A stretch of DNA of 64,000 nt from Anastatus disparis. Lineage: Eukaryota; Arthropoda; Insecta; Hymenoptera; Eupelmidae. The notes under the pieces are model-generated. The model made no database searches and had not been told where the DNA came from. It saw nothing but the letters and a program-made list of their open reading frames with translations. A program made the position numbers and the translations under genes. The stretch spans positions 4,777,501 through 4,841,500 of the forward strand of contig JAFFSR010000218.1 of assembly GCA_017163975.1 (NCBI GenBank), given 5' to 3'. Positions within the stretch are counted from its first letter, which is position 1; each line of letters starts with the position of its first letter. Positions 13,577 to 28,500 of this stretch are shown here, piece by piece.

Positions 13577-16500
13577 TCAATCAGCTTTAAAAGTATCGGC
13601 GTTTGGTTCAGGTACTCTTAGATGTAAACCTTCTTGGATATCGGTGAAGCGACGATAATAGGTATCGTGCGAAAAACCGCTAATCCCACTGAAAACAAAT
13701 CCTTTTTTTGAAATAAAAAATATATATCACATAATTAAATATGCTTAACCTAAAACTTAAAAGAAAAAGCGGAACTAAATAAATTATTAATGTTAAATAG
13801 AAATATTAAGATTTTCATCTTTAATATCTTTGAAATTCTTTATGAAATTTAAATTAAATTATTTAGAGCTTTAACATGTTGACAATTATTTCAATTATTC
13901 ATAATATTAACAAACAATAAAATAAAATAATGCTAAATAAACAAAAAAAAAACAATATAAAAATGAAAGAGGATCTTACTTTGTAACGGCTCTTTCTCTA
14001 ACAGGCGGCGAGTGTCCCGTTGCCGTACTTCTTTGTCTTGTAGATGGTGCAAGAGCTTGCCTTTCTATACTTCCTAAAACTACATTAGCACCAACTCGCC
14101 TACCAGTTCTCCAGCGTAATATTAACCATTTTATCCGTTGGATAGCTATGAGAAGTAATACTAAACTACGGAATCGAATAATAGGTGAACGTCGAGATTG
14201 ACTTGGACGCGTGATCGCTCGTTGCGTATGCGTAAGTTCAGCTAAAAATGCTAATGTGTTTTCTTCACAACGTTGATAACCGGCAATTATGCAGACTAAA
14301 TAATGCTTTTGGTAAATTAAAGCCTTTCGCCTGCTCTCTGAACGTAGAAATTTGCCGTAAAAATGTTGTAACTAGAAAAAGATAAATTATTTTTGAATTT
14401 CAGCATTGAATTTCAAGAAAGTTAATGCATTATTTAAAAAAGTCTTACTCTTTCTTCTGAATCATTTCTATTAGCAGTAGTTTGATAACTTTTGCTTTGC
14501 TGTGATAGTTGTGTTTCTAAAAATCGTATTTGATCCAAATACCTTTCATTTTCTTCTCTTAATCGAGCTACTTTTTCATATAAATGCACCTTATCTTGTG
14601 ATAGTCTTTCAATAGTTGCATTAAGATCCTATTTTAAAAATTCAAACTTGTAATTAATGTTACATCAATATTTACATAATTATTGAATTTTTATAAGACT
14701 TTACCTTAACTCTTTGTAAGATTTTACTGGGAGAATTATTATTACTAAGAGATATCCTTTCCCTCTTTAGTTCTTCCGCAAGGTCAATTTCTCTCCTTAA
14801 ATATTGCTTCAATTCATTTTGCTGGTCCAAAATGATTTCTCTTAATTTTTTATCTTCAGCTTTGGCAGCACTTAATTGTTCTGTAAGATCTGTTTCTTTG
14901 TCTGTTAATGATTCAATGCAGCGCGTCAATTGTGCTTCACGTTCGACTGCTTCAGCTAGTTGATCTTTAAATGATTTCATATCAGCTTCAAAATCGAGCT
15001 AAAAAATATAAAAATTATAGAATTTACTTCAGTTTTGTTGACAATAAAAATAATTTTTCAAATTACTTATTAACTTACCATGACTTCTTGAGTATTTTTT
15101 AGTTCTCTCCTCAAATTCTTAAGCTCTGAATGTTCACTATTCTTTTGTTGTTCTCTTTTGTTCTGAGCATCACTCACAGTTTTAAGTATTGACTTCTGCC
15201 ACTCACATTCTTCGGATTTAGCTTTAAGCTCCTCTTTAGCTTTACGTAAATCGGCCTTCATTTGGTCTTTAACAACATCAGCAAGATCTAGGCTACTCGT
15301 CAGCTTTTCAATTTCTGCTTGAGCAGCTTCTTGTTGTTTTTTTAGACGCTCTTTTTCCGATTTAAGTTTTTTTATAATATCTTGTGCTTCTTCATGTTTA
15401 CGCTGTTCTGCTTCCAATTGTTCTGTAAGTTTCTTCAACCCATCCTCAAAATCTACTGTAAAATTGTATGTATTAAAATTGTATGAAATTGAATAAAAAA
15501 AGGTTTACATAAAAAGTTCTAAACAATAAAAATTCGATAAATTTAGTCTAATTTTTATATTTTTTACCTGTTAAACCTTCTTTATTCTCAACGTTCATGG
15601 CCTTGATAACTTCCTGATTCTTTAATTCCATTGCCAAACTGTTTCTAACTTCTAAAGCTTCATCTAACTTGATTCTTAGCTGACTTATTAATTCCGTGTC
15701 CCTAATCCTATCTTCTGCCGATGTGTTCTTTTCTCGTTGCAATTGCAATTGTAACGATCTAACTAAATGCCTTTCTTTTGAAAGGTCTTCTTCTAACCTT
15801 GATATCCTTGTCAATTCTTCTTCAGCATCACCCTTTAATTGCATTAAACGATTCTCATATTCAACAATCTGGAAAAAATTTTTAATGTAATATTTATATT
15901 TTATTAATACCTATATTTATCGATGAAAATGTTTAAATTTTTTAACTTTATCATATAAAAATATAATAATTATATACTAGAATTATGTATCTAAACATTA
16001 TATATTTTGATATAAATATTACCTGAGACTTTAACATTTCTCGTTCAATCTCTAGATCGTCCTTAAACCTATTTAATTCTTCGATTTCTTTATTTGCTTG
16101 TTTTAAATCTCCACATTTCTTTAGCACATCTTCGGGCTCACTGTCAATAACGTTGAGTAGCTGTTGATCTAATCTTGCAGAAAGATTCAACTCTTTTTGG
16201 ACCATTTCTGCAATATCGTTATCTTCCTCATCTCGTCTTCCACTACTTAGCATCTCTACTTCGGTTCTCAACTTAGCAATTTCTTCTGTTAACTCGGCAT
16301 TATTTTTACGCTCATCCTTTAATTTTCTTCTCAGTTCTACGACATTACCGGATTCTTTCATTTTACTTTGAATGGTCTCCAAGGCACGGTGTAGACTTTT
16401 GCTGTCATCGCTCATTTGGCGTATCACCTTATCTTTTTCCTTGAATTTAATTGAATTGAATTGACATTGTCTCAAAAACTGAAAGGAATGATTGGTAACA

Positions 16501-19500
16501 TTGAAGGTAACTACAAGGTAACTAATTGGAAAAGTCAGCTACAGTTTATTATTTTAATTTATGCATTACAATAATGTGAAAGTGAAAATTCTTATTATTT
16601 TAAAAATTAATTATTATATTTAATAATTTTGGATCATTCCTTCCATAAATATTTTATTATCATAATTATCACATATATTTTAGATGACCAATGAAAAATG
16701 ATTTATATGACAATGAAATTAGTATATAAGAAAAATACTTCCAAATATTAAAGAAAAACATAAATTGAGTATTTTAAAAATAAAATATTTACCTTTAAAT
16801 ACTCTTGAAGATGGTAAATCTCCTGATCCTTTTCACTAGGAGATGAACCACCTGATAAACTACTACGTCTAGCCATTTCTTCAAGCCTACGAATCATTTG
16901 ATCCCGACTATTGAGGCCATCACTTAATCGTTGAATTTCGCTCTGGCACTCAGCGATTTCTTGTTGGTAACTTTCAAACTTACGTCTGTATTCGTATAAT
17001 TCTTTGTTTTCATTCTCGATTTCCGTGACACGAGTTTGAAGAGTGTCAATGGTTATATCTTTTTCAGATATAATTTCTTTCAGGTTGCTGATCTCTATGA
17101 TTTTCTCTTGTAAAGCAGCATCGTTACGCTTGGAACGCTAAAAATGAAAATGTTAAAAATTTTTTATTAGAAATTTGTGTTATATAAAAAGCCAAATAAG
17201 ATATATTATTTACTTTAATTTTTTCTTTATATTCTTCAAACTCTTCAGACTTTTTCTTTAGTGCATTTTCACATTCTAATAAATCTTGCTGAATCTTATT
17301 TTCATTATCTTTAGCTTTTTCATACTCTACTTTATAAAACAATCTATCTTGATTCAGCGACTCAATATTTTCATGCAAGCGTTCAAGATTACTTTGAATT
17401 TCTAAAAGTTCGGCATCACGCTGCTCTAAAGCTGTGCTTTTTGCGTCAAGCTCTTGACTGATCTCATATAGATGCACTTCTAGGTCTTGAATACGCTGCA
17501 CCGTTGTTGCTTCATTTTCTATTGTTTGTTCGACGTTGGCATGACTGACATTACTAACTCTAGCATGTCGCGGACAGACAAATCCATTCTGATCTTCAGA
17601 AGTGACTGAATCTTGATTGTCAGGATTCATTTCCATAGTTGGCGAGATACGAGCAAGTTGTACTTTTTCTTGAGGTTGCGAAGTCTGCATTGATTCCATC
17701 TAAAAAAAAAATTAAATATTAGTTTCCAAAGATTTTTATTTTTGTTATTAAAATTTTATCAAAACAGAAAATTATTAACCTCTTTCGAAATTTCAATCAT
17801 GTTAGAATTAATAGCTTCAGATTCTTCGCTATGATCGAGTTCTAATCTAGGCACTTTAGGTGTTTCCATAATTGATTGTGAAAAGTCAACTACATCTTTC
17901 TTAGGCTGTAGTTGTGTAGATTGCATAAACGTGTTAGGCATCTTAAAGTTCGAAATATTTTGTCTAGTATAATTTGGTGCTTCTCTAACGGCTTCTGATG
18001 TTTCCTCGCAATCAGAATTTATCGAAAGAATATCACTTAACGTTCGGGCGCTATTCTTTTGATGCTCTGTTTGACGTAATAAATCTCGTAACTGTATTTC
18101 ATCAAGATTAAGATAAATATCTAATTGCTTTTCACGATGTTTTAGTTGTTCCTTGAGATGCTCGATTTCATCGTTTTTATCGGCAAGCATCTGATCGATC
18201 AATTGTGGGAAATTTGACTGTTGATTTTTTTCTTGAGAATTCAATTTTGCGTGCATTAACAACTTTTCTTCTTCTACAATTTTTAATTTGTCCCTTAATT
18301 TTTGTAATTGATCACTTTCTAACTGAACAACATTTGCAATTTCGACCTCTTTTTCAGCTAATAATCGACTCACTCTTTCCAGCTGATCTTTAACTTCATG
18401 TAGCTATAAAAAAAATGTACTTGTTTTAAATATAAAAAATACTAATTATATTGTAATTATTTATAATTCATAAATTAAAATTATTATAAAAATTAAAGAA
18501 TTATATTATACCTCCATGTTTTTATCATTCAAAGCGCGTTCAGCAATTTCCAACTTATCATTAACTTCATAAAGTTGAGATTCCAGTCTGGAAGTCGCCT
18601 GTCGTTGGACGAATGGAGCATTTTGCTTTTGTTGTTCCAATCTCGCGCGTAACGTTTCAATTTGAAACAATTGTTCAGACGTTGTCTGTTGAAGAATCTC
18701 TTGTTCTGCCATTAATTCTTCATTTTGTCTCTACGAAATTATTAATTTACTCGTTTATGAAAGATTTTTAATATTTGATTATTTTGAATAATTTTTTACA
18801 AAATGTAATCATGTACCTGAAGACTAGATAATTGGATATCTAAATCTTTCAACCTTTTCAATGCCACATCTTCAGCTCTAAAATGTTTTAATACAGTCTC
18901 CTTGAGCTTGAGCACATGATCAAGAGGAAGAATCGCAGGTGAAGTTGGATCATCAGGGGTTGGACAACGGGCTGCTTCAATCTGATCACGTATAGATACA
19001 TCTTCGCTAGGTTGACTAAGACTTAAACTTAGACTTGATCCGCATACGTGCATCGATTCAACTTCACGTGTTTTACGATCTAATTGCGTTTGAAGTTCAC
19101 GAATTTCTGACCGCAACTGTCTCAACGCTGATGAATTTGCTGTTAGTGCTTCTGAGCTTAACTGATGCTTTCTCAATTCTTCCTACAATTATAATTATTG
19201 AATTGAGATAATAAAATAACAAATTACAGATGACATACTTAAATTTCAAATTAATAAAGCTTATGCATTTTAGCAAAAAAATAATATTACGAAATTAAAT
19301 AAAAATTTTTTCTTTTAAACGTACCTGAAGATGCCCAATATGATCACTCAGGTGATTATTTTCATTGCCACTTTCAATATTGTCAAGTTTCTCAACAAGT
19401 GCTTGTTGATTTATCGTTTGTTCATTAATGACATTTAAAAGCTGTTTAATTTCACTACTGAGACCTTCTTCCTTTTCGCGACTCAATTGCACGTCGTATT

Positions 19501-22500
19501 CAAGCTCTTTTATGACTTCTTTTAATTCTAATATCTTATTTCTAGATTCAATTAGTTCACCATCACGCTCATCTGCTTTAGCTTCAAGATCGTGTATTTG
19601 ACGTGTTAGCTCCTCTACCTGAGATTATATTAGGAATTATTAAATGAAATAATATAATTTTTTTGTTAAAAATGGCTGAGTTTGTTTAGTGGATTTTTTA
19701 GCTGCAACAATAAAAGCGCGTTTCGTATGTCAATGATATGTCATGATTCATCAAATGCTCAAGACATTTTTTTCTTGAATATTTAAAAGATATTTAACCC
19801 TTATATTTTTCATCATTTTACCTCAAGCTTATAGAAGTCTCTGTCATTTTCAAAAGTAACTTGGCATTTTCTCTTTTTTCGCGTTACACTTTCGTTTAAT
19901 TTTTCATTATATTCGGTAGAAAAAGCCATATTTTCTTGAAATGCAGCGACTGAAGATGTTTAAATAACAATTCACTACTTTTCGCTAACTTTTTATACTT
20001 TAAAAAATTAAATATTTATTGAATTTCAAACTATTTTCACGTTAACAAAAAAAATAAATTGCTTCTAAATACATAGCACGAGTAATACTAATTTAGATAG
20101 TATATGTTTTCATTCTGTATTCGAACGATTAGTAAATTCTAATCTGATTATTTGTTTTTGTTCCTACTCCTTCAGAATCACCGTGCTGAATCATATGTTG
20201 AGATATTGATTCAAAATATAAGAAAGTAGTCAAGCGATCTTAATGAATGATAAGTTTTATATTAAATATGATAGGAATCAAATATTATTTTTTATAAGAA
20301 AAAAGGATGAAAAATCTTTTAAATATTATAGAATAAGTGTTTGAACATTTTCTTGATGAACTAACAATAAATGGAAATATTCATGAGTTTTAGCGAGTAT
20401 TTACATGCAACTTTGAAAATCATAGTGGAACATCAATTTGTCGTTGATTGCAAAGAAAATATTAATTTCGTTTTTCATTATTTGTTAAAAAAAAATCATA
20501 AAACCATTTCAAAGTTAGATTAAAAACCATATGTTATTGCCACAACCTGAATATTATATTATTTACATTCTTTCTCAAAGTTAAATTCAATGATTAGGAA
20601 ATAGGAATAAATATTAATCAGAGATCATCAGTGGATCACTCGGTAGAGCGATAGATTCGCAATCTCGAGGTTCCGGGTTCGAATCCCGCTCTCAATCGAT
20701 TGATACATGTACCACTGTATACGTTACATGTGCTTTGTTCACAAACACACTAACGATCTCCGTCGCTAATTAGCATCGCTATGATAGCATAAATAAAGTA
20801 AAGTTAAATAAAATTAAAAAAAAATATATTAATCAATCAACAACAAATAAAATTAAAAATTATTTCTTGTTTGTATCTTTTGTGTTTAAATTTTGATTCG
20901 TTTGGGTATTTTTTATGTAAATGTTAAAGGAATGTGAAAGTTGTACAATATAAATTGAATGATTTCTGTATAATTAATTTCTTCTTCTTCTTCTTCAAGT
21001 TTGATTGGCCTTTTGATTAGAGATGTACTATTCTTAGGCCATTACCAGGTGGCTTATAATTAATTTTTTAAATAATAACTAAAATTTTGTTATAATTTTT
21101 TCTTTTTTTTGGCTATTAAAAAAATTGTTTACAATAAAGGATTATACTTATATTACTTAATTTAATATATCTATTACAAAAAATCAAAGTTTTAATGAAT
21201 GTTGTGATTGTTATAATACTTTTAATAACGAAACTTTCGCATCCCTTTATGAAACGACATAAATTGTGTGTTTTTTATGTATTTTTTCATGCTTGATCTC
21301 ATTAATATTCTTGATTGTTTTTTTTTGTTTTTAGATAAACATGAATGATTAAACACTCACTGATAATACATCGATCACTGATTCATCAATCTGTCGAAGC
21401 GTAGAGCTGCCCGTAGAAGATAAGGCAGGCGATAGCGGAGACTGCATAATATTTGTGGGTGTGTGCAACAAACAGAGAAAAAAAAACCAAAACCACAGTG
21501 CATAGAGAAAAAAAATTCTTATTTAAGGGGATGCGCTTTTATTTACTTTATACTCTAATTTTTTTTTTATTTTAAAATAATTTAATTTAATGATTTTTAA
21601 AATTATATCATTTGATAATGTTAAGATTCTTAAAAAATCATTTTAAGTAAAATATCATCACATCCTCTTATAAAACAGTGTTAATACGATAATTCAGCAG
21701 TGATGCAGTGTTATAAGCTGATCTATAAATTACATCAACTTCCAATTATTAGATACAAATTAATAAAAAAGAAAATAGCTATCCAATCTCTCTATTATTG
21801 ATTATTTATTTTCTTTTAATCTCACAGCACCGTTGTTGTTGTTATTATTTAATTTGTACATTAAAATAAATTGAAAAAAAAAAAAAAATTAAGACACTGT
21901 GTTAACATCCTACCACCAATGTGCTTTTTCAATATCAATTTTATAGATATTGTGAACTATCGAAATTTTCTGCTTTTTTATAAATAAACTAATGTTAATT
22001 TATTAACTTAATGAAACATTAAATAAATCATTATATTTATTAAATTTTTGCAGAAACTTCATTTTATCAAAATAAATAAGTAAAATAATTACTTCAAATG
22101 GTGAAATTGTTTTTGTATATCTACATATAAAAAATTTTTTTCATGAAATTTAAATTTTAATCTCCATAAAAATTAATCAAGAATTTAAATAACTTTATTA
22201 TCGATAATTCACAAATAATTTTCTCAAAATAAATACTTGTGTGTAAAATTTACTTGATTCAACAAGTATTAAAGAAAAAACAAAGTGAAAAAGAAAAAAA
22301 AATAAGTGTAAAAAGAGCGACAGATTAAAAAAGAAAAACTAAGCCTGTTATTGATAACGTGTCCAAATGATTTTTATGTTTTACATTTTAGACCAAATCT
22401 CAGGTTTGATAGAAAAAATATTTCAAATACCTGTCCGCTCATACGTTGATCGCGCTTCTTTTCACGCTCGTATTCTTTTATTCTTTCCTCAAGGAGTTTT

Positions 22501-25500
22501 ATTTGATCACGTTCATTTTCACGTTCTGCCTCTTGATCGTCTATGAATTTACGATTGTTACGGAGCCTATTGTCCGCTACCTCGATCTAATCATTTTTGT
22601 TTCATATTAATATATTTAGTTTCATCAGGATATTGTTTGATATATTATTGAAATAAAATACAAGGATGTAAAAATTATTAAAAAAGAATGTGAAAATGAA
22701 AACATTAACGCAATTCATTAATTTTTGATGGACGGAATAGAACTTTGAACGTTATTATTGGCATTTGCACAGTTCACATGAAATATTAAGCACATTCAAT
22801 GCAAATTAGTAAATGTAATTATTTCAAAATAGTGTTAAGAAAATTTAATACTTTTTTAATTTGCTTAATATACAGAGTTATACTGGAGAGAGCCTATATA
22901 AACAAACTACAACAATTCTAGCATTGGAAATATGAGATTTCTCATATGTGAATAACATTGCTAAGCTTTAATAATTCCAATCTTAAGACTCTTACTATTA
23001 CAAGATTGAAGTTGTAACAGTTCAACTACCCGCGTAAAAATTGAACCATTGCTAATATATTGCCAATATATTGCCAAGATAGTTGCTTATCTTGGCAATA
23101 TATTGGCAATGGTTTAATTTTTACGCGGGTATTTATCAAAAAATTTTTAATTCCAACTTAACACTTTAAAAAATTTGCATGAAAATTGGCAAATTACAAA
23201 TAATATTTGAACTTTCTTATTTTTATTTTGAAATTGTTAAAGATAAAAAATAGTACTGAATCAATAAAATTTATTGTATTTCAGTAATTTTAACTCTTTC
23301 GGAACTTATGAATGTATATAATATATGTTTATATATATCGTACTGTTAATCAAAATTTTCGTAATTTTATTATTTGCTTTATTAAAAATGTCAAAATTAT
23401 TTTTCACATCCTTGTTAGATATAAATTACGAAGTCATCAGTGCCTCATTCGGTAGAGCGATGGATTCTTAGAGATCCCGATTTCGAATCCCGCTCTCGGC
23501 CGATTGATACAAGCACCACTGTAAGTTACATGTGCTTTGTTCATAAACACACTGATGACTTCCGTCGCTAATTAGCATCGAAATGATAACATAAATACAG
23601 CGACATTAAATAAAATAAAAAAAGAGTGCCAGAAGCTATAAAGCACAATCCAAAATGCTGTTTATAGATGTGTTAAGTTTTAAGTGAAACTGCAATGATT
23701 TTTTTAATTTACTTAATTATATTATGTATTTTATATTTGCTGAAAATAAACTTCATAAATCAAAATAAATAATAAAAAATGCAACATGCGTTATCAAACG
23801 TTTAAAAATAAAAATTTGGAAATTAAACTTAAATCTTGTGTTTTAAATCATAAATTAAAATTATTTCAAGTACACTCATTAATAAATTTTTAGTAAACAT
23901 GCAATTCTTCAAAAGTGGTTACAACGTGATGATTGTTTATAATTAATCAATTCGTTAAAACTAATTTACATATCCTGTACCAAAATTTTTAATTCTGATA
24001 AAATTCTACTAATTTAAATTCTGTTAAAAAAAACGGGATTAAACATTTATTATTGAAGAAAAGCACCTCCAGATCGAATTAGTCGAAAAGGGATGAAAAA
24101 GCTTACTATGATAATCGCAAGGAATTTTAATTAATAAAATAATAAATACTGATGACTAAATTTAAAATTAGTATTTACCTTCAAGGAGCGAACCCTTTGA
24201 ATGTTTGAGGGAAGATTGGGAACTAATGAGACCTGCTGGGAAGATAATAAAACACCGATCATGATCCTTCCTTCCTTTGCGAATCATTAGCTTGTCTTTT
24301 TTTCTTTATATAATAACTTCATTATATTTTAATAAAAAATTACTATTAAAAGAAGACTCGATTAGATTTATAAATAGAAAGAAATATGATTCAAAGATAA
24401 GTTCTCAAAAATTTAAATTGAATGATGCAAAGAATAAGTAAAAAATTAAGTTTTAATTAGATGTTGAAATAACAGATATCTTTAAAAAAATAATTAAAAT
24501 AAAAAAAAAAAAAAAATCCATCATTTCACCATAGACTATTAAAAATTATGATAAATAATGATATTAAAAATATGTAAAAAAGATTAAAATTTGCTGTAAG
24601 ATTTGGAAGTGAAGGAATCGCGCGTTAATGACTTGTAGAAAAAAATTAATTACTAATTGAAGTAAACTCTTTCATGGTGTTAAAAAATAAAATAGAGCTT
24701 CAAATAAAAACAATCAACAAGGCTTCATGAAAGCGTTACTTCAAAAAATGCAAAGTGCATACACCGCAATATTACATTAATATACTCATTCTAAAATAAA
24801 AAGAAACTATAAAAAAAAACAAAGATGTGCACCAGCATGCAAGAGGAGAAAAATTATAGAATACAATATTCATTAAATTAAATGATAATCTATGCACGAC
24901 AACGTTCTAGTGCCAAGGCATTTTTCTATCAACCAATAAAATAAACCAAATAATAAAAAGAAAAAGAATGAATTCACATTACTTGACGCTGCAAATCTTT
25001 CTTTTCTTCCTTCATCCTGCTAATGTTGTCGTTAGCGTATTTGAATAAATCAAAGATGAGTTCGAGCAGCTCGCTTGTATCATTACCGTTCATGCCGATT
25101 TCTTTGGCACGATCTTGTAATCGAGAAAAATCTTCATCCAGTTCAGAATATATTAATTCACTTATTTCGCCGCCAGGCAACCAATCTTCAGAAATGTCAT
25201 CTTTCTTGTTTCCGGTTCTTAATAATCTTTCTTGTAAGTCATTTATTTTGACTTTAAGATGTTCATTTTCTTCTTGAAAAACAGCAAGTAACTTTTCAGT
25301 CTCGATAAGTTTATCGTTGAGATTATCGCTAATGAAAACATAAGAAAAATTGAATTAAAAATTAATTTTATTATTTAAAAAAAAAAAAAAATAAGATGAA
25401 CTCGAAAATGGAAGTTTATAAATGATTCTTCATATTTGTTTTTAAAATATGTAATAAATAATCGCATGTTGTATTAAATAAAAATTTGCAATAAAAATAA

Positions 25501-28500
25501 TTGTACCCTAATGCAATAGACCAGGTCTCAGAATCTGAAAATGACGAATTCAAAATCTTGGCGCTATCATCTCTGAGTCGTTTCAAACAAATATCCAAAT
25601 CTCTTTTTAAAATCTTCATAACATCTTTTTCATTATTAAGTAAAGTCTGTAAATCGGTATCACTTCGCACAATTGAAGCGATTTCATTCGATTTCGGTGC
25701 AAAATGAACCCTTTTAACTTTTGTAATTTGTTCACCTTCATCTACACGAGTTAATTGTTTCTTGAAAACTTCGCTTATTAAAGTATTGTTAAGCTCTTCC
25801 TCGCAATCGACGAAGTAGTCAAATAATTGACCCACTAAACCCTTAAGCGTAGCACAAGTTTTGTGAAGCGAATCTCTAATTATAAATTGAAAACAAAAAA
25901 AAAACTTTTAATATACCAGAATAAAAGAATTTACTTAGCAACTTATAAAATGTTTTATTTTTACCTTTCTTTGATTAAATTAGTTTGTAAAGATTCATGA
26001 GATTCAGATTTAATTTTTTTAATTTCATCTTGTAAACTATTGATTATCTGATTGCTTTCTTCTTTTAAACGTTTGATTTCTAATATATGACGCTCTTTTA
26101 ATGCTTGTATTTCTTGTTTTGTATTACTTGTTAATTTATTACGCAATTCTAAAAGTTCTGTAGGCCAATTTTCATCAGATTCCGATTCTGTAGTAATTAA
26201 AGCCTAAAATATAATTTTCGTAGAAATAAATAATGTATTCCAAATTTAATCTGTTTAAAAAATTATACTAATTTATATAAAATTGTTTCGATAAAAAATT
26301 GATGTAAACTACTAACGTCTTTTTAATTGATATATTACGTGAATAAATAAATTCAAATAAAAAAATTTAATGAATAAGAACAATTGATATCCAAAAGCCA
26401 ATTAAATAATAACATTAAGCATAAAAAAAGCATGCACGCGTAAAACTACCTCAATCTGATCTCGAATAGTATTGACGATATCTGTTCGAGCAAGATCCAC
26501 TTGTTCCTTAAGTTGACGATTGTAGTCAGCTCTTAATTCATCCAATTCTTGAACCTCTTGTGCTCCGTTACTGGATTGCTCGGTTTGACAAAACTGCATG
26601 CGGTTTTAAGTATAAAGACAATTGAGTTAGTCACAAGCACAAATGAAGAAAAAAAACCAATGATTTTTTTAATTTGATTTCATTAAATTACTTTTAATAA
26701 AATCAAATAAAAATAAGTTTTATAGTGACAATTTAATAATGATTTATTTTGTCGAGTTTTTACTTTTGTTTTTAATAATGAAATAACAAAAAACGAAAAT
26801 CATGCATATAAACATGTAAAAAAATTGTTTTTAAGTTCATAGTTTACTAAATTGTTAAATCATTTATTTAAAAAAAAAAACTAAATAGTTTAATAATATT
26901 ATTAAGCAGTTTCACTAAAAATAAACCGAAGTCTATATTATTATTTAAAATAATCAATAACTCAAATTTTATGTAAAAATTAAGTTGGTTCATTAATAAT
27001 TTTTAAATAAATCGGTCGAAAAATATTTAATAGATTGAGTGCAGGTAATTTTTCATCAGATGAAATCAACATGAATTAGAAGTATTCAAAACTTCATAAA
27101 ACATTTGACTTTTCAAAAATAGCATAAAAAAATTAAAATTAATATAAATTTTTTCTGATGACTATTTTAATAATAAAAAAAATTATTATTAAAAATTTAG
27201 TCAATATAGCACTGAATCTATTAATTAATAAATTATTATAAGTAAATATCAAATGCATTATAAAAATAATATTTATTATTAATCATTGAGGTCGTCAGTG
27301 GCTCAGTCGGTAGAGCGATAGATTCGTAATCTCGGGGTCCCGAGTTTGAATCCCGCTTTCGGCGGCCGATTGATACAAGCACCACTGTACGTTATATATG
27401 TGCTTTGTTTACAACCACACTGACGATTTCCATCGCTAATTAGCATCTTAATGATAGGCATAAATTTCAGCGATGTTAAATAAAATAAAAAAAAAAGTTG
27501 TCACATATAAGCTTTATCCAGCACCATAAAACATTTAAAACAAAAAAAAGAAAAATATATTGTAAATGCATACCTGATTGACAGCCTTTAGTAAAATAGT
27601 GCGACCAGATTTTTCTTTCAATTCTTCTAATTGTGTTCGTAAATGTTTTAGCTTTTCCTCATATTCTGTTACAATTTTAGCAATTTTTTCTTCAATAAAA
27701 TTTTTTTGTTTTTCATCTTCTACGTTCAAAAGCAAGTCAGTCTTAACCTTTTTATCTATAGCACCTAAAGAACAGATGAAATAAAAAATTTTTGAAGCAA
27801 AACTTTTACATTAATTATATTAATAAATATTGGTGCAATTTAGTCATTAAGAGTAATAAATAAATGAATCTTTAATGATAATTTATGTAAAAATTAAATT
27901 TTTACTCTTGATAATTTAACTTGATTTTATGTAATTCAGTTATTTAAACTAATTAATGAAAAAATATTTGATAATTTCTTTTAAAAATATATTTTAATCC
28001 TTTCTTAGTTTTTATTTAGTCTTATGAAGTTCAATACATGAACTTTTTTCATGAATACCTATAGCATCGCCACCGCCACCCAAACAGTCAACAGTGCTAC
28101 CGCTAGCGTAAAGATCTTCAGTCAGTTCGTCGATTTCACTGTCATTATCAGACATTTTTTTAGACTGCTGACTGAAAATCTCTTCGGAGTACTGTTTTTC
28201 CATTTGCAAGCACTTTTGTTCAAAATATGTTCGTAATTCTTCCATTTCCTTTGCATGTTTCTGTTCCATTTCTATCCTTAGCTGTTTTAAGCTTGCATTG
28301 TCCTCCTCAAAACTTAGCAATATCTTTTGGAATTTTTGAGATTCTGCAGTAATTTCTAATTTCAAAACTTTGATCTCTTCTTGATGCTGTTTTTCCTTTT
28401 GTTCTGTGTTGGCTAATTGAATAAATAAAATGAAGTTTGAAAAAATTTTTGTATTAAAAAGTTTATTATTGTTTATAGATAATTTAATAAATGTATAACA

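Larger units (their letters stand above)
22587..24178 (-). other. Plp intron between microexon and exon 16
   Basis: A 1.6-kb intron holding a 101-bp hairpin element (23029-23129) and SINE copy 3 (23430-23625). No other exon was recognised. Confidence 0.6.

Noticed and set aside
27288..27360. Functional tRNA gene (Thr-like) in the repeats
   Set aside because: Heads have A and B boxes, but the acceptor and anticodon stems do not pair fully. The same sequence recurs with a shared 130-bp body and tail, so these are SINEs.
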